Positions 24,022-32,555 of a DNA stretch of 64,000 nucleotides are shown in pieces. Every line of letters starts with the position of its first letter. Position 1 is the first letter of the stretch. This DNA comes from CAZCQP01 sp964500895. Lineage in GTDB: Bacteria; Bacillota; Clostridia; Lachnospirales; JAISER01. The position numbers and the translations under genes were made by a program. The stretch is taken from the NCBI GenBank assembly GCA_964500895.1, contig CAZCQP010000009.1, forward strand, positions 1-64,000, given 5' to 3'. Under the pieces are notes generated by a model, which was given only the letters and a program-made list of their open reading frames with translations, ran no database searches and was not told the origin of the DNA.

Positions 24022-25593
24022 TTACATGGTCACCCGCATGTAGGCGGCTTTTACATTGTTTACACTGGTGCGGTAGGCATACCGGCCCTGGGGGTCGCGC
24101 ACCACCCAACCGTACTTGACAAACCCAGGCAAACACGCCCCCAGCGAAAACCCGGCCCGCTGCATTTCCCGCTCCAATAAAGATTTATCCACCAGGCAAG
24201 TACCTTTTGAATGCTCCATCCGTCCCCATAGCTGGCTAAACCCAGCACCCGGCGTAAACTTGCCTTTGTTGTGGCTTAACCAGTTTAACATCCATTCCCT
24301 AGCCTGAAAGCACATGTCATCTTCCCGGCTAAAAGAAATCCACGGGCCCAAATCTGCCAGTTGCAGCGGGTTATCGTCCATAAAAATGCCCCTGGTGGCA
24401 ATTTGGTCTGCCACCATAATTGCCGCCAGAATGTTCACCTGTTTGTCACTGGCGTTGGGGTATTCCCGGGCAATTAATCCTTGCCATTTCATAAACATTG
24501 AACGAACATCCTGCTGCCCCAGCACCAACTTTATAAAAGCAGGGCCTGCCATGCCATAATGTTGGCGCAGCAAATGGCTAGCTTTGTTACTATCTTCAAA
24601 CATGGGCTTGTCACAGCGCACCTCAATCACCCCATTTCTGATACACCCTCCACCATTAGAAGCCCCTAGCGGTTCCTCCCCTGTAAAAAGGAAGGTGCTT
24701 TGCCAATCCGCCACGTGCTCCATGCCTTCACAAAGCGGTATCATCAACTTATCCATGTTACTCGAAGTTTTTTGAGCCGTTTGCATATCGTCTGCCATCA
24801 CCGGCAAGTGGTGCAGAAACTTGGCCATCTGAGTCATAGAAACAGCATTGTCACCTAAACAACGCATCAGCTTGCCCAACTCTGGGTCTCCCCAAACGCT
24901 CATAGCCAACATTAATGCCACCGTTTTACCCACCCCAGAACCACCCCATAAATGCAAGATGTAGGAGGCAGCATCCAGTTTTTGCAAAAGCACGCTGGAA
25001 AAACTAGCCGCCAACACCAGTTTTAAATTGATGTTTTGCCTGCATTCCACCGCAAACTCCCGCCAGCGGGCAAAGCTGCCCTTGGCACGAAAGCCATTAA
25101 AAAGGCTTTCAAAGGCCGGGTCACCATTATAAAACACCTTTTTGCTGTAAGGCACAAACGCTTCTCCATACCACCCCAGCTGTTGGATACCGTTTAAAAC
25201 CGGCAGAGTATCACCATTCAGCTGCATCATTTGATGTAAAAAATCTGCCAAAAGCCCAGCGTTTGCCTTGGTCACCGCCACCCCTAGGCCCGCCAACTGC
25301 ACAATATGCCGGGAAGAAACCATCACCCACCGGGGCACCACCTCCTCGCGCCACTGCCCGGCAATTTTAAAGCCCAGCCGCACCTTTTCTTTACCTGTGT
25401 GCATGTCCACCAACCTGGCCAAGGGGGTAATGGGATGGGCACAGACTTCCAACGTTTGGCCTTCCTCATTGCGTTTATACACACCCTTTGGTGTACACAT
25501 AAAGCCCCCGACATTCAAACCCGGCAAGGGGCAGTCCGGCCAATCCGGCCACATTCCCACCAACATTTTATGGCCTGTTTGCAAATGGTACAT
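24022..25593 (-). CDS. DUF927-family P-loop ATPase of a mobile element
   Basis: 523 aa. A DUF927 region spans about 90-380: VVPRWVMVSSRH, the GLGVAVTK strand, IQQLGWYG, and the P-loop WGGSGVGKTVAL (about 215-227), followed by VMADDMQTA, a likely Walker B. DUF927 proteins are found in phages, satellites and conjugative elements, often with a primase domain; no primase is visible here. The C-terminal quarter looks like a winged-helix region (KYGWVVRDPQGRYAYR). It is probably a replication helicase. Start has AGAGGAAGCT upstream. A strong promoter and GTAC dyads precede it. Confidence 0.8.
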   Translation of the reverse strand: MYHLQTGHKMLVGMWPDWPDCPLPGLNVGGFMCTPKGVYKRNEEGQTLEVCAHPITPLARLVDMHTGKEKVRLGFKIAGQWREEVVPRWVMVSSRHIVQLAGLGVAVTKANAGLLADFLHQMMQLNGDTLPVLNGIQQLGWYGEAFVPYSKKVFYNGDPAFESLFNGFRAKGSFARWREFAVECRQNINLKLVLAASFSSVLLQKLDAASYILHLWGGSGVGKTVALMLAMSVWGDPELGKLMRCLGDNAVSMTQMAKFLHHLPVMADDMQTAQKTSSNMDKLMIPLCEGMEHVADWQSTFLFTGEEPLGASNGGGCIRNGVIEVRCDKPMFEDSNKASHLLRQHYGMAGPAFIKLVLGQQDVRSMFMKWQGLIAREYPNASDKQVNILAAIMVADQIATRGIFMDDNPLQLADLGPWISFSREDDMCFQAREWMLNWLSHNKGKFTPGAGFSQLWGRMEHSKGTCLVDKSLLEREMQRAGFSLGACLPGFVKYGWVVRDPQGRYAYRTSVNNVKAAYMRVTM

Positions 25594-25655
25594 AGCTTCC
25601 TCTCTTTCTACAAACCCAGCGGGCCATCCATTGCCTGTCGCTGCCGTTTGTCTAT

Positions 25656-25695
25656 GTACTTAAGGTACTATTTCAAAAAACTGTACTTCATGTAC
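25656..25695. promoter_or_regulatory. Two GTAC-N5-GTAC dyads, candidate operators
   Basis: GTAC-TTAAG-GTAC (25656-25668) and GTAC-TTCAT-GTAC (25683-25695), centres 27 bp apart, in the leader of the DUF927 gene. A half site (GTGTACT) overlaps its -10 box. They are likely targets of the divergent Xre regulator. Confidence 0.5.
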
Positions 25696-25749
25696 TTTAA
25701 CGCTGCGAAATATAGGATATTTTGTCGTTTATTTGAATTGTTAGAACAC

Positions 25750-25778
25750 AGTGTACTAAATATTAGCCTGTTTGTCAA
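25750..25778 (-). promoter_or_regulatory. Promoter of the DUF927/sigma-like operon
   Basis: TTGACA, 17 bp, TACACT on the minus strand. Confidence 0.75.
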
Positions 25779-25788
25779 GAAAAAACGG

Positions 25789-25817
25789 TTGCGTTTTACA
25801 GATTTTTCTGCTATACT
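25789..25817 (+). promoter_or_regulatory. Promoter of the Xre regulator
   Basis: TTGCGT, 17 bp, TATACT on the plus strand; its -35 is 11 bp from that of the divergent operon. Confidence 0.65.
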
Positions 25818-25867
25818 TGCATCCAGTGAACTTAATGTACATATTTTTTGAAGGGAGCTCTTTCGGC

Positions 25868-26575
25868 ATGATAGAGACTGGGCATAAAATTCACGCATTG
25901 CGCAAAGAAAACAAGCTCACCCAGCAAGAACTGGCGCAAAAACTAGGGTTAACCCCTAAAATGATTTCCTTTTACGAACGGGGCCAACGCTCACCCTCCC
26001 GGGCCGTTTTAGAAAAAATGTCTAATATTTTTGATGTGTCTATAGATTATTTGCTTAGCCGAACCGGTGACCGGCGCACCCCAGAGGCGCTGTGCCGGGA
26101 GAAATACGGCTTTCACTACGCCTACCCAGAGCGGGAAGAACTGAAAGAAGCCTTTGCCCAGGCAGACAAAGACACCCTGCCCTATTGGGAACATTTTAAT
26201 CTTTGTGAGCTGGACCTTCGGCAATACTTTTCCCGCAGCGTTGAAAGCAGCGCCTATAACCTTTATCACATTGAATTTCCCATCTATGCTGCCATGCTCC
26301 TGCACCAAAAATTTTTTAAAAAGCGATACGGCCGGGCTTATGAGGCGCTGGCTGCCAAATATCCACCCAGGCCGGGCATTCCAGAGGGCTATACCCACTA
26401 CACCCCCACCGAAGCAGACCAAGCCCAGGTGCGAACCCAAGCTTTTTCTATTTTGGACATGGACGAGGACGTTTATTGGGCGTGGCACAGTATGCCGCCC
26501 CATAAAAAGCAGTTGTGCAGCCAGCTCATTTTAATGTTGGCTGAAACAAGTACCGCTGGTGCTGGGGCACAATAA
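25868..26575 (+). CDS. Xre-family HTH regulator with C-terminal domain, phage-repressor-like
   Basis: 235 aa from the ATG at 25868; the longer frame begins inside the promoter. Residues 5-60 form an Xre HTH (IHALRKENKLTQQELAQKLG, then KMISFYERGQRSPS). The remaining about 170 residues are a charged, Tyr-rich helical domain of no known family, without the Ser/Lys dyad of LexA-like repressors. It is divergent from the DUF927 gene, the normal place for a prophage or satellite repressor. Confidence 0.82.
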   Translation: MIETGHKIHALRKENKLTQQELAQKLGLTPKMISFYERGQRSPSRAVLEKMSNIFDVSIDYLLSRTGDRRTPEALCREKYGFHYAYPEREELKEAFAQADKDTLPYWEHFNLCELDLRQYFSRSVESSAYNLYHIEFPIYAAMLLHQKFFKKRYGRAYEALAAKYPPRPGIPEGYTHYTPTEADQAQVRTQAFSILDMDEDVYWAWHSMPPHKKQLCSQLILMLAETSTAGAGAQ

Positions 26576-26585
26576 CCGGAAACAC

Positions 26586-26623
26586 TAAAAAGCCCGACGC
26601 ACTGTTTTTTTATGCGTCGGGCT
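26586..26623 (-). terminator. Terminator of ald
   Basis: AGCCCGACGCA with its perfect complement (11 bp), followed on the minus strand by TTTTTAG, 14 bp after the ald stop. The stem may also halt the convergent regulator transcript. Confidence 0.85.
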
Positions 26624-26636
26624 AAAAATGCTAAAA

Positions 26637-27752
26637 TTATTGCATTAAGGTGTTCACATCGGTGTATTCCATGTCGAAAGCTTCAGCAACTGCTTTGCAG
26701 GTCAGCTTGCCTTCGTAGCAGTTGATGCCTGGAATCAAGTATGGGTTGATTTTGCAAGCTTCTTCCAAACCTTTGTCTGCAATGAGCAAGCCGTTTCTTA
26801 AAGTGGCATTGGTCAGTGCCATGGTGGAAGTACGTGGGGTTGCGCCTGGCATGTTGGCCACGCAGTAGTGTACAACGCCGTCCACTTCAAAGGTTGGGTT
26901 GTCGTGGTAAGTTGCCACGGTGGTTTCAAAGCAGCCGCCTTGGTCAACAGCCACGTCAACGATAACGCTGCCTGGTTTCATGTTTTTCAGGTATTCTTTT
27001 TTCACAAGTTTAGGAGCCAGCGCGCCAGGGATAAGCACAGCGCCTACCACCAGGTCTGCATCGGCAATTTCTTCTTGGATCGCAGCATCGGTGCTGTAAA
27101 TGGTTTTGATGCGTGCGCCGTACACATCATCCAGGTAACGCAAACGGTCAAGGTTTACGTCCATGATGGTTACGTCTGCGCCAATGCCAACGGCCATTTT
27201 CAGTGCGTTGGTACCAACCACGCCGCCGCCAAGGATAACCACTTTACCAGGATGTGTGCCTGGAACGCCGCCCAGCAATACGCCACGGCCGCCGAATGGT
27301 TTTTCAAGATATTTTGCGCCTTCTTGTACGCTTAAACGGCCGGCCACTTCGCTCATAGGTGTTAACAAAGGCAGGGTGCCGTTTTTGTCGGTGATGGTTT
27401 CGTAAGCAACAGCTTTAGCACCGGAAGCGATGGTCGCATCGGTCAGGGCTTTGTCTGCAGCCAGGTGGAAATAGGTGTAAATGGTTTGGCCTTTGCGCAT
27501 CATTGGGTATTCTTCTGCCAACGGCTCTTTCACTTTAACGATCATGTCGGCTTTTTCCCAAACTTCAGCAGCGGTGGGCAGCAAAGTTGCTCCGGCAGCA
27601 GCGTATTCTTTGTCTTCAAAAGAAGAACCAACACCAGCGCCTGCCTGAATAAGTACAGTATGGCCGTGCGTGATGTACTCTTTCACGTTGTTCGGGGTCA
27701 TACCCACTCTATACTCGTGCTTTTTAATTTCTTTTACGCATCCAACAACCAT
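26637..27752 (-). CDS. ald: Alanine dehydrogenase
   Basis: 371-aa NAD-dependent enzyme interconverting alanine and pyruvate plus ammonia. It opens VVGCVKEIKKHEYRVGMTP (substrate Arg in EYRVG), has KVKEPL with the catalytic Lys, the YFHLA block, and the Rossmann site VILGGGVVGTNALKMAVG. The ATG at 27752 is chosen because AAGGAG lies 9 nt upstream; the ATG at 27761 abuts the ribosome site. Codon use looks biased toward strong expression. A clear promoter precedes it. Probably used for alanine fermentation or redox balance. Confidence 0.95.
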   Translation of the reverse strand: MVVGCVKEIKKHEYRVGMTPNNVKEYITHGHTVLIQAGAGVGSSFEDKEYAAAGATLLPTAAEVWEKADMIVKVKEPLAEEYPMMRKGQTIYTYFHLAADKALTDATIASGAKAVAYETITDKNGTLPLLTPMSEVAGRLSVQEGAKYLEKPFGGRGVLLGGVPGTHPGKVVILGGGVVGTNALKMAVGIGADVTIMDVNLDRLRYLDDVYGARIKTIYSTDAAIQEEIADADLVVGAVLIPGALAPKLVKKEYLKNMKPGSVIVDVAVDQGGCFETTVATYHDNPTFEVDGVVHYCVANMPGATPRTSTMALTNATLRNGLLIADKGLEEACKINPYLIPGINCYEGKLTCKAVAEAFDMEYTDVNTLMQ

Positions 27753-27832
27753 TTCTTGCATCTCCTTTTAATCGGTAATTGATTCAGCCAAACCCGGATC
27801 ATCCAAAACCGGGCGCGTGACCGAGCGTTATA

Positions 27833-27861
27833 AACATAACAAAAACCCGAATGCTTGTCAA
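27833..27861 (-). promoter_or_regulatory. ald promoter
   Basis: TTGACA, 17 bp, TATGTT on the minus strand, about 80 bp before the gene. The leader holds an imperfect CCGG-rich inverted repeat. The rest of the 350-bp gap to 28102 shows only the plus-strand promoter listed next. Confidence 0.7.
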
Positions 27862-28049
27862 TAATATTTTGTTACATTTTATTGTAATTTGCCTTAAAAA
27901 TAGGCTTCAAACGCCCTTTACCATGCACACGAAGTTGCCTATTACAGACGGCATTTCAGCACTTTTTAGGTATTTGCATTCACTTGGGATTGTTTGCTGG
28001 TAAATTTACACAAATTCACAAAAACTCTGCCTACAACCAATGGTAAAGC

Positions 28050-28078
28050 TTGTCACCTTTTTTACGCCTGCTTAATAC
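28050..28078 (+). promoter_or_regulatory. Putative promoter of the YmaF-family gene
   Basis: TTGTCA, 17 bp, TAATAC, ending 24 bp before the ATG. Confidence 0.55.
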
Positions 28079-28102
28079 AATATAACAAAAGGAGGTGAAT
28101 AT

Positions 28103-28678
28103 ATGAAAAACAAAAACTATACAGCCACCGGATTAAGCCTTAGCGGGCTGCGCATCATTACAGAGATTTACGGCGACAACAACAGAGGCAACCATTATGC
28201 AGACTGGTTTACCAAAACCCCTGATGATGACTTTGATGAATTGGCCGACGAGGAAGAAGTAGCCGCTGTGGAAAAAGTTGCACGACCGGCAGAAGCCCCT
28301 GCAACAGACGGATTACCCGCCCAAGATGCAGATGCCGCCAGCATTCCTTTTTTACGGCAACGGCATACCCACGAATTTCTGGGTAGCACCTTAATTGCCG
28401 AGGCCGAAGAGGATCCTCATAACCACCGCTTTGCAGGCGTTACCGGCGAAGCCATCTATGTATGCGGCGGAGAGCATTTTCATAGACTGAAAACAAGAAC
28501 AGACTTCTATGAAGACCATTTCCACTATATCGTAGACCGCACCGGCCCTGCCGTTTACCTGGACGATGGCAGACATGTCCACTATGTGGAAGGCTATACC
28601 TCGTTCAACGACGAGCACCGGCACGAATTCCGCTTTGCAACACTCATCGATAATCCTATCGGTGAATGCGAAAGATAA
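28103..28678 (+). CDS. YmaF-family His-rich protein
   Basis: 191 aa, preceded by AAAGGAGGTG. After a start resembling a small coat-type protein (TATGLSLSGLRIITEIYGDN) and an acidic/Ala linker (about 45-90) comes a YmaF domain: RHTHEFLGST, HNHRFAGVTGEAI, EHFHRLKTRTDFYEDHFHY, TGPAVYLDDGRHVHYVEG, ending FATLIDNP. The regularly spaced His pairs suggest metal binding. YmaF is known in Bacillus and Clostridia, with possible links to the cell surface or spores but no proven function. It is a single-gene unit with promoter and terminator. Confidence 0.85.
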   Translation: MKNKNYTATGLSLSGLRIITEIYGDNNRGNHYADWFTKTPDDDFDELADEEEVAAVEKVARPAEAPATDGLPAQDADAASIPFLRQRHTHEFLGSTLIAEAEEDPHNHRFAGVTGEAIYVCGGEHFHRLKTRTDFYEDHFHYIVDRTGPAVYLDDGRHVHYVEGYTSFNDEHRHEFRFATLIDNPIGECER

Positions 28679-28762
28679 AACATTTAATGGCGTTGAAAAA
28701 TATTGGATTTTTCAACGTCTCCTTCCATAATAAAATTTCTCCTACATAATAATAAATGTTGC

Positions 28763-28803
28763 AAGCCGTCCAGCCGCATATTGCGGTTGGACGGCTTTTT
28801 TTA
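28763..28803 (+). terminator. Terminator of the YmaF-family gene
   Basis: AAGCCGTCCAGCCGCA with its complement (one wobble) and TTTTTTT. A weaker hairpin (GTTGAAAAAT) lies at about 28692-28720. Confidence 0.85.
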
Positions 28804-28851
28804 AAACTGTATGCATAACTTCTTATCTTATATTAAAGAAGCAAAGAAATT

Positions 28852-30129
28852 TCATACCAACGGCTCTGCCACATCCAGCGCCTGGGCAATGTCTGCAATA
28901 ATGTCCTCCACATGCTCTAGCCCCACAGACAGCCGCACCAACCCCGGCAATACCCCTGCTTCTTCCAATTGCTCCTCTGTCAGCTGCCGGTGCGTGGTGG
29001 ATGCCGGGTGCAGCACACAGGTGCGCAAATCTGCCACATGCACCACAATGGCCGCCAGTTTTAGGCTATCCATAAAGGTGACCGCCGCTTCTTTTCCCTT
29101 TTTAAGCCCAAAAGACAACACCCCGCCGGTTCCTTTTGGCATATATTGCTTGGCCAGGCCGTGGTACTTGTCGCTCTCTAAGCCCGGGTAGTTCACAAAC
29201 TCCACCCGTGGGTCTTTTTCCAAAAACTTAGCCACCGCCAAAGCGTTTTCACAATGCCGCTCTACCCGCACATGCAAAGCTTCCAACCCGTAGTTTAAAA
29301 TAAACGCCGTCAAAGGGCTTTGCACCGCCCCCAAGTCCCGCATCAGCTGCACCCGGGCTTTGGTGATGTAGGGTGCACCCGGAAATTGCTTGGTGTACAC
29401 CACGCCGTGATAAGAAGGGTCCGGCTCTGTAAATTCGGGAAACTTGCCGCTGGTGAAATCAAAGTTGCCTCCGTCCACAATCACGCCCCCAAGCACCGCT
29501 GCATGGCCGTCCATGTACTTGCTGGTAGAGTGGATGACAATGTTCGCCCCAAATTCCAGGGGCCGGCACAGCACCGGGGTGGGAAAGGTGTTGTCCACAA
29601 TTAACGGTACCCCATTGGCTTTGGCTAACCGTGCAAACTTCTCAATGTCTAAAACCGTTAAGGCCGGGTTAGCCAACACTTCCCCGTACACCGCCTTGGT
29701 GTTGGGCAAAAAGGCCTTTTGCAGTTCTTCTTCCGGGGTGTCTGCATCCACAAAAGTAAACTGGATGCCCAGCTTTTTAAGGGTGACTGCAAACAGGTTG
29801 GTTGTCCCTCCATACAGGGTGGAAGAAGCCACCACATGGTCCCCGGCGCTGCACAGGTTCAAGATGGCAATAAGGATGGCGCTTTGCCCGGTGGAACAGA
29901 GCAGCGCCCCCACGCCCCCTTCTAAATCTGCAATTTTCTTTTCCACATAGTCCAGGGTAGGGTTGGAAATGCGGGAATACAAGTGCCCTTCCGCCGCCAG
30001 GTCGAACAAATCCCCCACGTGCTTGGCGGATTCATACCGGTAGGTGGTGCTTTGGTAAATGGGCAAAATGCGGGGCTGGCCGTTTTCCGGCTTGTACCCG
30101 GACTGGACACATTTGGTTTCAATTCTCAT
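28852..30129 (-). CDS. O-acetylhomoserine sulfhydrylase / aminocarboxypropyltransferase
   Basis: 425-aa PLP enzyme of the Cys/Met metabolism family. It begins with a typical TKCVQSGYKPENGQPRILPIYQSTTY, has SRISNPT, GQSAILIAI, and STSKYMDGHAAVLGG with the PLP Lys. The length (about 425) and the long C-terminal part fit the MetY group rather than cystathionine lyases of about 380-400 aa. It would make homocysteine from O-acetylhomoserine and sulfide. The ATG at 30129 has GGAGG upstream. It follows the arginase-family gene by 36 bp in one operon. Confidence 0.9.
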   Translation of the reverse strand: MRIETKCVQSGYKPENGQPRILPIYQSTTYRYESAKHVGDLFDLAAEGHLYSRISNPTLDYVEKKIADLEGGVGALLCSTGQSAILIAILNLCSAGDHVVASSTLYGGTTNLFAVTLKKLGIQFTFVDADTPEEELQKAFLPNTKAVYGEVLANPALTVLDIEKFARLAKANGVPLIVDNTFPTPVLCRPLEFGANIVIHSTSKYMDGHAAVLGGVIVDGGNFDFTSGKFPEFTEPDPSYHGVVYTKQFPGAPYITKARVQLMRDLGAVQSPLTAFILNYGLEALHVRVERHCENALAVAKFLEKDPRVEFVNYPGLESDKYHGLAKQYMPKGTGGVLSFGLKKGKEAAVTFMDSLKLAAIVVHVADLRTCVLHPASTTHRQLTEEQLEEAGVLPGLVRLSVGLEHVEDIIADIAQALDVAEPLV

Positions 30130-30165
30130 TTTAATATCCTCCATTGGTTTTATCACGCTTGATGC

Positions 30166-31170
30166 TTAGCTTTCTGTTAAGTCACTCCAAATTGCTTCCT
30201 CTTCTGCCCCAACCCCTGCGCCTTGGCTGCGGGCTGCTTTGCGGTTGTATCGGTCCATCTGGCGGTTTTTGCGGAAATGGTGCCCCCAGCATTCGGTAAT
30301 AATTTTTCGGGCAGCAAACACCGCAATTTGGGAATCATCCAAAGACGGGGCCACTTCCACCACGTCAAAGGCCACCACCGGCAAGTCGAAAATGCCTTTC
30401 AACAGGTTCAGCAGTTCCCGGGATGAAAGCCCGCCGAACTGTGGCGTTCCGGTGCCTGGAGCATACGCCGGGTCTAAGCAGTCAATGTCGATGGTTACAT
30501 AAATGTAGGGGAAGCGCCCCATTTTGTCTTTAATCAAGGTGAGGCAGTCCTCCACCCCTTTGGTTGCCACATTAGCGGCAGTAAGCACATTTACGTTGTT
30601 GTTGTAGTAAAAAGCCACCTCGTCTTTTTCAATGGAACGGATGCCTACAAAAAATAGGTTGTCTACTCCTTCCACATGGGAAAGTTCCAGCGCTCGGCGT
30701 TCCGTGGAGCCATGGGAAAAACGGTCGCCCCCCATGTCTTGGCACAAATCAAAATGGGCGTCAATGTGAATGATGCCTAAAGGCCCGTCCACCGCCCGGT
30801 TCACCCCGGCCATGGCAGGAATGGTCACGGAATGGTCGCCCCCAAGCATGGTTAAAAGCTTACCGGCCTTCACGGCAGCATAGGCCCATTTTTCCGCCTG
30901 CACAAACACCTTTTCCCGGCTATCCCCCACTGCATCCCCCAAATCCAACACCTTTGCGGTGAAAAAAGTTTCAAAATGCTCTGTGGTGGCGCACACATTG
31001 CTGCTAATTGCCCGAATGGCAGCCGGGCCTTCGGCAGCGCCTGCCCGAAAGCTTACCCCTTTGTCAAAAGGAATGCCAAAAACCACCACGTCTGCATCCT
31101 CTACGGCCAAACCGGGTTTGTTCAGCCCGGCCCACAAGCCGGGGTTTTCTAACATTGTCTTTGTGTCCAT
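30166..31170 (-). CDS. Arginase/agmatinase-family ureohydrolase
   Basis: 334 aa with the full binuclear manganese site: GGDHS (110-114), IIHIDAHFDL (D137, H139, D141) and VTIDIDCLDPAYAPG (about 238). The N-terminal GIPFDKGVSFRAGAAEGPAAIR is typical of agmatinase-like members. It should release urea or a similar product from a guanidino compound, most likely agmatine; the exact substrate cannot be fixed. The C-terminal about 30 residues form a basic, polar tail. First gene of a two-gene operon with the sulfhydrylase, an unexpected pairing. Confidence 0.88.
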   Translation of the reverse strand: MDTKTMLENPGLWAGLNKPGLAVEDADVVVFGIPFDKGVSFRAGAAEGPAAIRAISSNVCATTEHFETFFTAKVLDLGDAVGDSREKVFVQAEKWAYAAVKAGKLLTMLGGDHSVTIPAMAGVNRAVDGPLGIIHIDAHFDLCQDMGGDRFSHGSTERRALELSHVEGVDNLFFVGIRSIEKDEVAFYYNNNVNVLTAANVATKGVEDCLTLIKDKMGRFPYIYVTIDIDCLDPAYAPGTGTPQFGGLSSRELLNLLKGIFDLPVVAFDVVEVAPSLDDSQIAVFAARKIITECWGHHFRKNRQMDRYNRKAARSQGAGVGAEEEAIWSDLTES

Positions 31171-31342
31171 GGGCCACTTCCTTTCTGGTTTATCTCATTA
31201 TTTTATAAAACAATTATTTTCATTCAAAAATCATAACACTGCCCGCACCCTTTTGCAAGCCAGTGTGAGGTATGTTCCCAGAAAATCCGAGCATAATAGA
31301 ATGGATTTGACATTGAACTCACGCAGGAAAGGACATTTTTCT

Positions 31343-32491
31343 ATGAAAAAACAAGTAATTTCCGCTATATTTATATTTTGCCTCAGTGCCGGGCTGTGTA
31401 CCGCCAAAACCCAGGCGCAAGCTACCCCGGCGGCAACAGAAAATTTCAACTACGAACAACCAAGCGATGATGAACAGGCTATTTTTAAAAAGAAAATACA
31501 GGAAACTCCCCTCATTTGCCCCGGGCTTCAAAAAGGAAAAAAAGGCATAGACCTGCAAACCATTAAGCCCAACGAGGCCGGGCAAATCATGGTGCTTATG
31601 TACCATGGGCTGGACCCTTACAAGCAGTCTGCCTCCTACATGCGCACAATTCAAGGCTTTAAAGACGACCTGCAAAAGCTTTACGACAACGGCTATCGGC
31701 CCATTCCGGTGGCGGACTACATCAACAACAATATCCAGGTGGAAGCCGGGTACACCCCGGTGGTTATCACCTTTGACGATGCCATGAGCACTGCTTTTTC
31801 CCTGGAGGAAAAAGACGGCAAGCTGGTGCCCGCCAAAGACTGCGCTGTGGATATTATGGATAAGTTTGCGGAAGCACACCCAGACTTCGGCAAGGCCGCC
31901 GTGTTTTTCCTGAATGTGGATGGACGGCCCCCGTTTTTTGGCGCAGGTACACTGACAGACCGGTTTAAGTACCTGGCAGACAACGGCTATGAGCTGGGCA
32001 ACCACACGGCCTCACACCCGGAATTGGGCGGGCTTTCCGCCAAGCAGATTCAAAAGGAAATGGCACTGGTGGAGAAAATGGTGCAGGAAGCTTTGCCCGG
32101 CTACCAGATGCAGTGCATGGCTTACCCATACGGGGAGCGCCCTAGAAAGGGACTGATTAAATACGCCCTAGAAGGGGAGTATGACAACGTGCGCTACAAT
32201 TATAAAATGGCGTTTCGGGCGGCAAACTCCGGCGCTTCCTCCACCCCTAACAACACCGGCTTTGACAAACACAATGCTCCACGGGTGCGGGGCACAGACA
32301 CCGCCACCATGGACTTGGGCTGGTACGTTCGCCATTTTAAAGATCACCCGGAACTGCGCTACATCTCCGATGGAGACCCTATGACCATTACCGTTCCCAG
32401 CACCTGCACCCAGTACCTGGACACTTCCACCTTTGACGGCCGGGTGCTGAATGTGTACGACCCGGCGCAGAAAGAAGTCAAACGCCACTAA
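31343..32491 (+). CDS. Secreted polysaccharide deacetylase (CE4)
   Basis: 382 aa from the ATG at 31343 (AGGAAAGGA upstream); the longer frame runs over the divergent agmatinase gene and is rejected. A signal peptide (1-27) ends near AQA. A NodB-type domain follows, with VVITFDDAMS (metal Asp pair) and GNHTASHPELG (HxxxH), then a MAYPYGERPR block. It should deacetylate peptidoglycan or another N-acetylated glycan outside the cell. A downstream terminator shows it is transcribed alone. Confidence 0.9.
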   Translation: MKKQVISAIFIFCLSAGLCTAKTQAQATPAATENFNYEQPSDDEQAIFKKKIQETPLICPGLQKGKKGIDLQTIKPNEAGQIMVLMYHGLDPYKQSASYMRTIQGFKDDLQKLYDNGYRPIPVADYINNNIQVEAGYTPVVITFDDAMSTAFSLEEKDGKLVPAKDCAVDIMDKFAEAHPDFGKAAVFFLNVDGRPPFFGAGTLTDRFKYLADNGYELGNHTASHPELGGLSAKQIQKEMALVEKMVQEALPGYQMQCMAYPYGERPRKGLIKYALEGEYDNVRYNYKMAFRAANSGASSTPNNTGFDKHNAPRVRGTDTATMDLGWYVRHFKDHPELRYISDGDPMTITVPSTCTQYLDTSTFDGRVLNVYDPAQKEVKRH

Positions 32492-32497
32492 AAAGAT

Positions 32498-32541
32498 TGT
32501 GGGGGAAGAAAACCTTTTAAAAAAGTTTTCTTCCCCCACAC
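32498..32541. terminator. Bidirectional terminator between deacetylase and hppA
   Basis: TGTGGGGGAAGAAAAC and its complement give a 16-bp stem around an A/T loop. It lies between converging genes. Confidence 0.85.
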
Positions 32542-32555
32542 CATTTTATTCTTTG

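Noticed and set aside
30959..31342. N-terminal 128-codon extension of the polysaccharide deacetylase
   Set aside because: It covers the divergent agmatinase gene; the ATG at 31343 has a ribosome site and a clean signal peptide follows.
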